The notes below the pieces were generated by a model that was not told where the DNA came from, made no database searches, and was given only the letters and a program-made list of their open reading frames with translations. Positions 36,001 through 48,000 of a stretch of 64,000 bases of DNA are shown one piece after another (positions within the stretch are counted from its first letter, which is position 1; each line of letters starts with the position of its first letter). Both the position numbers and the translations under genes were made by a program. This DNA is from Acanthaster planci. Lineage: Eukaryota; Echinodermata; Asteroidea; Valvatida; Acanthasteridae. The DNA lies in contig NW_019091407.1 of the NCBI RefSeq assembly GCF_001949145.1, positions 249,451 to 313,450 on the forward strand, given 5' to 3'.

Positions 36001-39000
36001 AAGTCATCCTATCCAAACGAAGGGGACCACATTGACCAGAGGCAGGCCAAGATCAGGGACTTGTGGGACACATTGGAGGCTAAAGCGGCAGAGCGGAAGG
36101 CGCAGCTGGAGCAGAGTCGAGACATCAGCAGGTTTCACAATGAAACCAAAGAACTGGTGAGAACTGATAATCCCCTAAGTGCATCCCGTGATCAGTTGTG
36201 TGAAATCGTAACTCCACTGCCCATTTCAGAAAGCTGTATTGTGGGTTTTTTTTGGAGAGAGGTGGGGATGAGGTAGATAGGTTAGGGTGTGCAGTCACGT
36301 GGAAAAAGGTTAGGGAAAGTTACAAAAACTGGGTTTGGGCAGTTTTTGTCCCCCACTGGTATCAAAAGGGACGTGACTGAAGCTTGCGTGAAATTCAAAG
36401 GGGAACTGCTGGTACTGATTGCCGTCTCAGAGAAGAAAAGTAGGATTGGCCAAGAAAGAGTCCAAATGGTTTGTGGGGGTAATAGCACCAGGCAATGGAT
36501 TTCGGGGGCTCACCAGTAAGGCCTTACCGTTCTTCCCAGGGAAAGTCCACCTGAGTCCGCTAACCTTTTTTAACAAAAGAGCACTTGACAACGACGACCA
36601 CATGCGGCAAGAACGGTGTATATTAATCTGCAAATGTGAATATTCGGTTTGCTCCGCGTTCAGAACGCCCTATGCAAATTTAGGTTGGGGCATTTAAATA
36701 TCAATGTCAACTGGAAAGTTTGCGATTGCAATGACTGATTCAAAAAACTGTGTATAACGGAGAGCCCGGCCAAACCACAATCAGAACAGCGTGTTCTAGC
36801 TACTAGTCAAATTTACGTGCCCACAACTACGGTACACAGTGGATGGAGTACCCACAAAGACCCCAGACCCCACAAAGCATGCAGCGCAGCACTGCGCCCC
36901 GCCGCGCCACGCCAGGTGTGCACAACATGCATATGTGATCACCTGTTCAGAACAGCCACATGCTGGCAATGCACCCTGCCCATGGAAAGTTTGTACACAC
37001 CGAGCTTGGCTAGTTGGTTCGCACACACTACACAACTTGACAGTCGTGAGTGACCACTACCTTGTCTCTTCTCTATGGTACAGACTAGTCGAGTCGTGTG
37101 GGTCTAGTGCCAGTGCATCACAGCCACGACTAGTCCGATCTGGACATGATTGCACAGAGCATGGTGCAAACATGATCCTTCTTACTAGAAGATATTTTTA
37201 TTCATGAGCGGGGCCATGCATCTGTGCTTTAAGCTTTGGGATTGTTGAGTTTTTATGCATGTCTGTGAAATAAAAAAAGGACTTGCAATGAATGTACACA
37301 CCGTGATAGAGTCTTCTTTATTTGTCTAGAATTTTATTTGATGTGTGATTCCAAACTGTTCCCTGTAATTCCTCCGCCATCGAAAGGTTGATTTGTAGAA
37401 CTGTGCGGTGCCCCGTTGAAGTCATTCACCAAAATAGGGATCATTTATTGTTTTCTGTATTTAATTTTTAACCCCTTCACGCCGGGAAGCGGCAAGAGCA
37501 GGCCTGGAGAAAAGTCTAATAACCAGGAAGCAGCTGTAGCCGCATACCACACCTGTAACTTTTATTCAGTGTACACCTGTAATTACTCGGACCTTTGCAT
37601 TGAATGGAAATCTGGGGCAACCTAGAGAGTTCGTTGAGCCCTTGATACTTAGTAAATGTTTTTTTTTATCAAAACACCCTTTTGTCTTTGATTGAATACC
37701 CTGGGTAATCTCCGTGGAGCGGCGCTCAAGGCCGTGGACAGGGCTTATGCAATGCGTTTTGTGTGGGCCCAGAGCGTGATGAATATAGGCCATTGACATG
37801 GTGTGCATGCCATTGTTTACGGCCCTGCTGGGCTGGGAACACGTGGGCAGCACACCAGCACCACGCACTTGGGGTATAGACGGGCCATTGTTCAGTGTAA
37901 ATAGATATTTGTTTCGTCGAAAAGCAGCTTTTTCTGTAGTGTTGGGTATATATTTGCTTGACCGCTTCCCAGCCCTTCAGTTGCATTACACGATGTCTTC
38001 CAGCAACAAGGAAACTTTGACTGCCACTAGTGGTTCCAGATTTCATGTCGGAATCTGAACATAGTTCAGAAAATGAAACTAGTGACAGCGATTCTAACGG
38101 GCAACCACCGTTAGTGAGACCTGCCGAGAAGGTCAAGACTTCGTCCATTCAATGGACGGCTGATGACAACTTCCTTGCCGACACGGCTTTCAAGGCACAG
38201 CGGGTGTTCAAGTGCAAGAACTGGACAAGAGCAGCACTCCTGTCGAAATCTTTGAGCAGTTTCTCACCCCAGAGCTGATATTGCACATTGCCAACGAGAC
38301 CAACCGCTATGCCGCTGAACACCCGAAAAGTCAACCAGAAGCAAGTCCAAGTCACATACGAAGCTGGTTTGACACAACACCAGACGAGATGTCAGTGTTC
38401 CTGTCCATGATGATAGTCATGGGACTGATTTCGACACCCGACTTGAAGTCCTACTGGACGAGAGACTCAATATTTGAGACTCCGTTTTTTCCTGATACCA
38501 AGCCACGGGACAGATTTATGAACTTGCTGGCCTATCTGCAATTTGTCGATAACAGCCATACAGATGTGACTAATTGACTCTACAAGCTCTGCCCGGTGGT
38601 AGACAAACTGATCGAGAAGTTCAAGTCCGTCTACATTCCGTCCATCAAGATTACTACCGACGAGTCCCTTTGGAAATTCAAAGAGAGACTGAAGTTCAAG
38701 CAGTACAACCCCAAGAAGCGTGCGAGGTTTGGCATCAAGGTGTATCGAGTCTGCCAGAGCACGGGTTTTGGATACACCTGGAACTTCAAGATTTACACCG
38801 GTCAAGACCAGACTGCTGGACTGGCAAGTACGAAAATCGTACTTGACTTGAACGATGATCTTCCTTGCAAAGGGTACACCATTTTCCTGGACAACTGGTT
38901 CAGCAGCCCAGAACTGTACCTGAAACTACACGACCAGAAGACGAACGTCTTCGGGACGGTAATACAAAATCGTCAAGACATGCCCAAGGACTTGTGCTCC

Positions 39001-42000
39001 TTGAAACTTGAGAGAGGTGATGTTGTTCACTGCTCCAGTGACAAACGCTTGCTCGCCTTGGTCTGGCAAGACAAAAAAGATGTCCGTATGCTGTCCACGA
39101 TGCACACAGCCGAGATGGCCGACACCGGCAAGCGGAACCGTGACGGCATCGTTTTGGAGAAACCCAAATGTGTACTCGACTACAACGAGGGGATGAAGGG
39201 TGTGGACATTGCAGACCAGCTGGCATTGTCACACCGTTCAGTCAGAAAATCAATCAAATGGCATAAGAAACTGTTCTTTTCTTTGCTTGATGTTGCTCTT
39301 GTAAACTCTTATCTTGTGTATAAGGAAATTGGTGGCACTGCCATTTTTTTGACATTTAGACACATGTTGGTGAGTGAAACTTCAGAGTCACATTCACCAA
39401 ATTTGCCAGTGTATTGATCTAGAGGTAGACCAACCTGTCTTCCTGGTCCAGGTAGACTGATAGGAAGACATTTTGCTGTAAAAATTCCCCCAACTGGAAA
39501 ACGAGCTAGATTATACAGATGGTGTGATGTTTGTCCTAGAAATAGCAAAAGAAAAGAGACCAAAGTGATGTGTGAAATTTGTGAAGTGCCACTTTGCGCT
39601 GTTCCTTGTTTCAAGGAATATCACACTTGAATAATTGCTTATTTGTGTATAGTTTCCTGTGTTTCATGACATCATAAATGAAATGGTACATGATGATGTA
39701 ATTTTATGATGTTTGTTCTAGAAATGGTAAAAGAAAAGTGACCAAATTGATGTGTGAAATTATCCCCAAGTTCCACTTTACGCAGCTCCTTGTTTCAAGG
39801 TTTATCACACTTGAATCAATTGCTTATTTATGTAAAGTTTCCTGTTTTCCAAGAAATAGTATGTGAATTTTGATTTACTTGATTTTACTTTTACTTTGAT
39901 TATACTTGAATCAATTACTTATTCATGTACAATTTTGGCAAACTTTTTCACAAGAATTTTCTCCTGTGTCAAGACATTGTGTAATGCAACCACTCTCCGT
40001 TTTCTTTCCTTTTTTTGGCTAAGTTTTTTTACAAAGAAAGAAACGATGAGTCGTCAAGAGAAGAAGAAAAGTGAGAAAAATTTGTCTTGTGTTTCTCTTG
40101 TGTCTGTTTATTTTATAATTGTGGGGAGGATTAGTTTGGAAAGATAGTTTTCATGGGAAGGTTCAAACTTTACTTAGAAGGGGCTGTTTATATGTATCAT
40201 TGCATACGGAAAGGGGATTTGAATAGAACTTACAAAAAAAACCAACTTACAAATGTACAAGAAAATTCTGAGCAAACTTTGCGCAAAATAAAAACAAAAG
40301 GGGAATTTTACGGGAAATCTTCACTGGGTATTAGCTGAAATAAAAACTTGTGAAGCGTACTCAATGTACAAGTTGGGGCTGGGCATTGATGCTGGGCATG
40401 CATGGACTACTGGGAAGCAGGCACACGAGCCACGGTGCCCGCTAAAAGCAAACAGAGACTGTGTGAACTTAGCAGGCGCTGCACTCTCCGTTGTGACCGA
40501 GCGTCCCTGGGTAGTTGGTGTTGTCGCGTGGGCAAGGCTAGTGCTGGGTACCTGGTATTTTGTTGAACGGGATCCAAATACCCCGCAGGCTTCATGATTA
40601 CACAGAGCCAGGCTGTGTGCAGTGTGTAACCCGNGCAAAATTTGGAAAATAAACCCGGCAGCCAGATGGGTTGCGGTTAAAACATCCCGGCGTGAAAGGG
40701 TTAATGTATAAAAATTTGTGAAGTAAACAGGTTTTGTTTGTATATAGTAACAATTTCTGTGCAAAGTGATTTAAAAATACTTTATTCATTACGAACTTTC
40801 CAGACGTTTTTTATATAGAAATGGGGTTTCATACCTCCTCTTGAAGAAATGGAAGTGTCCAAGTCATGTGAAAGTATCTGACCACCCAGGTTGCACCTCG
40901 TACGTCGACATGCATTATGCATGTTTGTAAACTCGTTAGCATTCAAGTGATCTACTCACGTGCTCAATAAGGGCACAATTTCACGCCGAAGGTTTTTGTA
41001 AATGTGAAGTTGTTTTACTTCACATAACATTCGCATGAAGTACTACTCAAAATTCACGTAAAGGTAGAATAATGGACCGTAATACATAACGATGCTGTAA
41101 AGCATTTGCTGCTATAAAATTTGCCAGGAGGCAAACGTGTTCAACATTTGCCAACTCTCAAATAATCGGCGTGAACGTGATTTTTTTTATGTATGTTGGT
41201 ACCGAATTTGCGCTTTTCAAACTAACTACCCGCTTCACAAAATTCGCAGCTGATGCTTCTTGAAGTCCAAAGTGCATTTCAACACGTTAAAATCTGCGGA
41301 AAGAAGGTAACATGTGAATGTTTCTCTGAGTCTGTCATTGTCTTCCAACATCGTCCTGTTCACAGAAAGAACCCAATATGTAAATGCATCTCCTAGTTGA
41401 TCATGTTTTCCAATGCCGTCCAGTCCGCGGAAAGAAAGCAGTATGTATGTCTCTGTGTCTCATGACGTAGTCTCTCTGCAACAATAGCACCCAGCTGAGC
41501 CAGCTCATTAACTCCTTGGACATCGAGTGCGCACGGGCGTGCAGTTCGTGAACTTTCCAGCCCCTTTAACTTGCCGTTAAAAAAGTGGACTTTACGCGGA
41601 AGAGTAGTAAGGCCTTACTGGTAAGCCCCCCTAAAACCCTTTCATTTCATGTGCAACTGGTATTTGTGCAGGTAGTCCAGAAGAATCTCCTTATATGGAC
41701 TTGGCACTGGCGAGTTCTGGGTGCAGCAGTGCACTCAGATTCTTGACCAAGAGGAATGGATTAAACTCCCGTATACGGGTGCCAATGCATTTTCACACAG
41801 TGGGCATTATCAAATTGCAGTTGCATGTCAAAATGTTATTTCAGACGCAGAGGTGTTGCAGAACAACCTGCATGAAACACCACCTCCGAATGCACTAGAA
41901 ATTTGTCTGCACGGTAAGAGTGTCTGTTGTGCTCGGCGTTCATTTTGTAGACTGTGTGGTGCAATGAAGTGCGAGGGCTGTTGCTGGACACAGAGCTAGC

Positions 42001-45000
42001 GAGGGACGTGGTGGGATCGGAGAATCTTCTGAAACAGCACCAGGACCTGCTGGAGGATGTCAGGGGTCATGATGACATGTAAGTCTGTGATCCAGTTCAG
42101 CCGACTTGCGTTTACGGCTTGGGCTTTCGACATCAACATGTCAATCAATGGCTGTAGTTTCTGCAAACTGAGGCTATGCCTCTGAAGTTGGTTGTGACAG
42201 CTTTAGATCCCCCTCCCATAGAAGGATATGTTTGTGTTCATATCTGCTTCGGGAGCATGGAGCTCTTTAAGAGCTACAAATTTCATTTGGTTTGCACATT
42301 GAAGGCTACACATTAATTCTTCCACCGGAGTTGAAACGGAACTCCAAAGCGAAAGTGAAACTGAAGACAAGGCCAATGCAAATGACCAAGAAGGTGCTAG
42401 TGAACAGAAGGATGGCTGGCTGTAATTTCAGTCAGTAGTGAGAAGAGCACTCTTGGCTGTCACAGTTCTTTATGCTTCTGTTGTAGTCTTGTTTTGGACA
42501 TATTCAAATCTACAGGAAACATATCAATTTCTCCTTGACCTCTGCTCTGATTTGTGGTGGCATCTGCACTGATTTATGGTGGGATGTGCGTGTTGTCTTA
42601 GCATATGCAATGTTTCAACCCATTGTCGGGGATCACTATTAAATGTTTGTCACACTTTGCATTTGAAAAACCGTTTTCTTAAATGTATGAACACTTAGGC
42701 TAATGGGGCCAACATTTAACATGAAATCTGACTTCTCTGTAGACTTACAGTGTCTGTGGGAGTTGAAATTAGTGGAAAAACATTTCATCCTTTTAGGGCT
42801 GCCTTGAAGGACATTAAAGGAGAGAAATGTGTTCAGTGATGATAGGGGAATGAAGATGTTGTTTTGAGTACTCGTTGTTTCCTAAGTCCCACTTTCCCAT
42901 CATTAGGATAAGATGAGATTAAAGAAAAGAACTTCCCGGGCACTTGACATATCACATCATCACCCCAGTTGCGAGTGAACCCTACACCCTGGCTTCACAT
43001 GTGAAGTTCTTTTCCATTTTCTGTTTGTTTATAAGATTCACCAAGTTGGAGGCACTCGGTAGGCAGCTGCTGAAGGCCTTGCCTGACTCGGTGACGATTG
43101 CACAGAGGACAAGGAAGCTGTCTGAATCACGCACTGAGATCCAAGCGGGCTGGGACAAGCGAAACCAACGGCTGCAAGATGCCCTGGATCTTGCTGTGAG
43201 TACATATTCATCAATTCAGTGTATATTTCATTTTATTGGGATGCCCAGTGATTAGAGTTTGTAATTGTACGATCAGAGCTTTGAATCCAGCAGTTAGTTA
43301 CGTTGTGGTCTTGGGGCAAGTCACCTTACCAGTGTTGTATTCAAGCCTATCACAAGTCCCTGTAAGTCCATCACAAGTCATTCAGTCTTAAGCCAATTCA
43401 CAAGCTATTTGACGTTCACCCTATTACTTATGACTGGCCTTGTGAAGGGACTTGTGACTGGACTTATGAAGGGTCTTGAGAATGGACTTGTGATGGACTC
43501 AAAAACAACATTGCACGTAACTGTTAACAGGTGCATCACACCAAGCAGATGTATGAACGGCTGGCTGTGAGGGCAGAGGTGGTTTTATTTTTGTTTGGGA
43601 GCCATTTGTGCCTGAAATGGCAACACAAGTTGTAAACTCTGGAAGCTGAGATGATTTCAGGAACGACATTATGAGTGTGATAAACAGGGATTATGATAGG
43701 AATTTGGTGCCCTTAAATACCTAAGTATTATCAGATTTGTGCCTTACTAATGATTTTTGTCATTATTTGTAAATACCTGAGTGTGAAGGTAGAAAACCTA
43801 GAATTCTTTACACCAGAAGATTCTTATGAAATGTTTCTGCTGAAATCTGTGCCAGATGTAACATTGTAAGAATGGAAGTACCAAATGCCCATTCAAAAAG
43901 TCACATGTATGACGACAATGGATTTATGCTACATGTATGCCCACGGTGACCAATTGACTGTGCTCAAGTGAGAGGGACAGTAAACCTTTGTGCCATTTTT
44001 GTGACAACATTCGTCTTTCCAACTACAGCTATTCAACAGGGAGGCTGACCAGATCGATGCCAGGACCAGCGGTCACGAGGCCTTCTTGGAGTTTGAAGAT
44101 CTGGGTGTAAGTGCCATTGCTCCAAAACATTCATGCTGTGGAAATCAAACTGATTGCCTGTATCTGCCTGGGCAAGGAATATGTGATGGGTCTGTGGCCC
44201 GGTTTTTGACCACTTGCGGATTGTATGGTTTTGACCAGCTACTTCAACTTTGGGATAAAAAATTGATAGTGGCAACTTTGGTCCACTGCCAGATGTCACC
44301 AATATTGTCTCGTCAGAGTCACATGAACAGCATTTGTGCAATATTGCTAATCCCGGCCTCCCATTTTGCCAAGCTCGGGGGCACCTGGCTATGTACAGGG
44401 ATCAAGTTAAAAGTTCAATGCACAATCTGCCTTCATCAGACTTGGTGCGCATGTCCAACTCATGTGCGGGATTAGCATGCGCACGCATCCACCAGCAGAG
44501 ACTCAGGGCACATGTTGTTTAAATTGTTAGCTGTCCTTGTGTACGCAGACTGCCAGATATTGTGATCTTGCAGTGTCTGAAATCTGTGCTTTATAACGTT
44601 TTCCTCTAATCTGAAAAAAATATTTAAAGAGGTCTTGTCGCGCATGAGATGCAGCCTTTGCAGTTGCTCTTTTAATGTGAGAAAATCATCAGAATATACT
44701 AATTGTCAACACAAATTCCATAAATTCTGAAATGAGAAAGAAAGCTACACATGTACCAGGAAACGTTGAGATGCTGGTGGCAGCAGACATACGAGTCCCT
44801 TTTTCACTATATTGTGCATGCTCAGAACTATGCACACATGCTCAGAACAACACAGGCATGTTCAGAACCATTTAAAAAGTATGTGTCATTTTTGCCACCA
44901 CCAAGCGTCTCAAAGTCTCCCATTTTATCTTTTTGAAAGACTGATCTCTACTGCAGTTGCATCCCAAGCCTTCAGCTTGTAATTTCTCTGTGTTTGTTTT

Positions 45001-48000
45001 CTGATATCATGCATTCCATGTGGGCGTGATTTTACCATGGAAGTTCACTTGTAAAAAAGTTAATTATCGCTGTAACTGGAAAGATCAGAGCCTTAATAGA
45101 GGAATTAGAAAAAAAGCAATTTTCAATCTGCTACCAAAAAATCTGCACAACAGATCAACAACTTTTTGTTTTGTTGTAGTTTTTGTTGAATCAGCTCTTT
45201 TACAATTTCATTGTGTTCATTTCCTCAGGCTACGGTTGAGATTGTTTACGGCTTGATCAAGAGACAAGAGGACTTTGAGAACACGCTGACTGTACAGGAT
45301 GAGAGATTGCAAGGACTGAAGGAGATAGCTGCCAAGTTGGTGAACAATAACCATTACGCCAGAACAATGTAAGATCATGGGATCCACCAAACTTTCTGTT
45401 TCTTTAGGTGGCATTGTGAAATTGACCAACCATTCAGCGCTGCGGACATCCCGCGGGATCACGGAGAGCATGCCGGTCCCTGTCAAACAAAAGACCCCTT
45501 GACAACCGGGTACACTTGAGGACGGAATGCAATGTGTAAGGTTATGTAAATTACCAGTCTTGTGAATACGCCCGATATTCCGCGGATACCAAGCTCGGAA
45601 AAAAAATGCTACCCGGCCACGCATGAGTGCACACTGCCATCCACTCCGTAGATTCTTGCCCTCCTTGACGACGATGGACTGATTGGCCAGAATGCCGACA
45701 AACCGCAAAAGAACGCTTAGTCAATTTCGCGATAGCGCCTTTTAGTTATATTTTATGTGTAAAGTTAACTTAGGTAATGTTTTGAATAATAAGGTTTCAT
45801 TCATGTCTTGGATGTATAAAGTTCATCACAGTTAGCAGAATTCAAGCTTGAAAAATGTAAGCGACAATTCAAGAGAAAAAGAAACAGCTTACTGAAGAAA
45901 CATCGTCTTGAAATATCTGCGGATCAGTGCTCTACAGAAATATATCAGAGTATCGGTAGTGGTGTTATTCATCACCATTTCACCTTATCCAGTTCCAATC
46001 TTGATTGTGAAACTTTCTGCACAAAGCACTTAATAAGGTTTATCTTGTGTTCTGGCCAAAATTGTCATTACTATAATCCATTTGAATTTGATGGATGGAA
46101 AGCCAGCTTGGTTTTCAGACCTGATATTACCAACGTTGATATCTTTGTCAATTTGTAGTATGATAAAGAGAATAGTCTGTACAGATACATGTAGATTTAT
46201 CTTCGAGTTTTTCCACGGTCTCGGAAAGACGATGGAACTTCTCGTGCACAATGTTGGAACATAAAAGGCACAATTTGAGTGATTTGGGACAATTTATCCT
46301 GAAACTAAATTTGTCAGATCTTGAGATGTGCACGGGCAGTGGGAGTGCTGAACCGGCTAGTTACAGCTACAATAGAGAACTTTAACACAGGACAAGGAAA
46401 GGCATAGTTCAATCTGTAGTTTGACCACAAATCAGTTGCTTTTTAACATTGCGCAAGCACAGTCAAGTTGTACTCACCTCCTGCCTTGGGCTGCGACTCT
46501 CGCAGCATACATGGTCAGTGACGTCTTGTACAATTATTTTCATGTGAATGGTTCCCTCCGTACTGATCAATCAAATCAGTTGTTGATAACCACTGGGGCG
46601 ACCATGCGCCAGAGCCTGGTGTTGAACGGTCGACTAGATGGTCCAGAGAAATCAATTGTTCTGGCTGTGTTGGTCATATTGCCCGCAGGTGTCACTTGAA
46701 CATATCAACTTACAGTAGACAGTTTAACCCTGGAGACACTGATACCTTAGGAAAGCAGGTCAGGGCTGAAAATAAACGAACAAAAAGGTGTTTTCCGGGG
46801 AAATTGAATCCAATTTAATGCTCTTATGCTCCTTTGTGGCTCAGCATTTCAAATCGGTGCGAAGAGGTGGTCGCCCGCAGGCTGAAGGTGAAAGAGAACA
46901 GCGCCCTCCGGAGGCAGAAACTTCTCCAATCTCGAGAGTTCTTGGAGTTTTGCAGGGATGCAGATGAGGTATTTATAAGACTCCTTCAAGCTCCAGTAAA
47001 ATGTGGTAAAAATGAAAGATGATGGAGATGGGTTTGCCCAAGAAATGTAGGTTTGCACAAGTCATGAGTGGCACCCCAGGCAGTTTGGCCAGCTTGTGTA
47101 TAAGGAGTCTCAAATGTTATAGTTAATACCATAGGAAGTTGATACAAATTTCTGCTGGTTTGATAATGCATGGAGCTTAATGATTTTCTCCATTGTCATT
47201 GACCTGTCTTTAAAATCAGGTGTACTTTTATCCCTGTTGGTACTTCAGAGACTCTCTGTGTATCTTGACCGGTTTCATTTGAAAGATTTCTGTCAGCGGT
47301 ACACTGTTACCCTTGTGTCTGGCCAGACGTACATGTAGTTCTTGTGATCAAATCATGTTACTCCTTTGTTCAGTTGTCAGAGTGGATATATGAGAAGCAT
47401 GAGATAGCATGCGACGAGTCTTTCCGTGAGCTGACCAACCTGCCCAGAAAGGTCAAGAAGCACGAGGCATTTGAAGCAGAGCTGACAGCCAACAAGGACA
47501 GTCTAGACAAACTCAACGAGGTCAGTTGCTGTGTTTTGTTGCGTCAGTGTTGCCGCCATCTATGTAGTTTAAGTAAGCTTGAATAGGAAGGCCTATGTTT
47601 GGCATAAAATTAGAACCGTTCTACGGTACTCAAGATGTAGTAGGTACATGTTCAGTTCTTACCAAATTTATTCTGTTGACCCTGTGGAGGACTGCACGTG
47701 TGCATTTGGAAGACAACTTGAATATTTTAAGCCATTTGCAAACAAGTTACAGCCCTTCATTTCCTTTGACAGGGTTTGATGGTCATGCGAATACGGTTTC
47801 TCAAGCTGGTCAAACAGTTCACAATAGAGCTTTGGTTTCAGTTGTCCTTTCTGACGCAGACAAAAGGCACACAAAGGGAGAGTTGCTATGTGAGGTCGTG
47901 TGTGGCACCATTTGTTTCTCTTAATGATTGAATGCTGGGTCTTGGCTTTCACTGGGTGATTCAAAATGGCAAAGGACAGATTAAAGTCGGATAAGGACTT

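Larger units (their letters stand above)
36508..41631. mobile_element. Candidate DNA element with ~50-bp inverted ends, interrupted by piggyBac copy 2
   Basis: The left end CTCACCAGTAAGGCCTTACC (36509 on) and the right end, read inverted, CTTACCAGTAAGGCCTTACT (from 41627 leftwards) are followed by matching CTCTTCC and AAAGTCCAC, so about 48 bp are inverted copies. Without the piggyBac the element would be about 1.9 kb. I could not find a clean target duplication, so two independent related insertions are an alternative. Confidence 0.5.

Noticed and set aside
38900-39232. Minus-strand open frames over the piggyBac transposase
   Set aside because: Shadows of the transposase coding sequence, whose sense strand carries the catalytic motifs.
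41721-41999. 92-codon + strand frame next to exon 18, considered as an extra exon
   Set aside because: Exon 18 is in a different frame, with a good acceptor at 41949-41950 that joins exon 17 in phase; the upstream frame shows no spectrin pattern.
45217-45708. 163-codon minus-strand open frame in intron 21
   Set aside because: No family recognised and it overlaps the antisense of exon 21; probably chance in a GC-richer patch.
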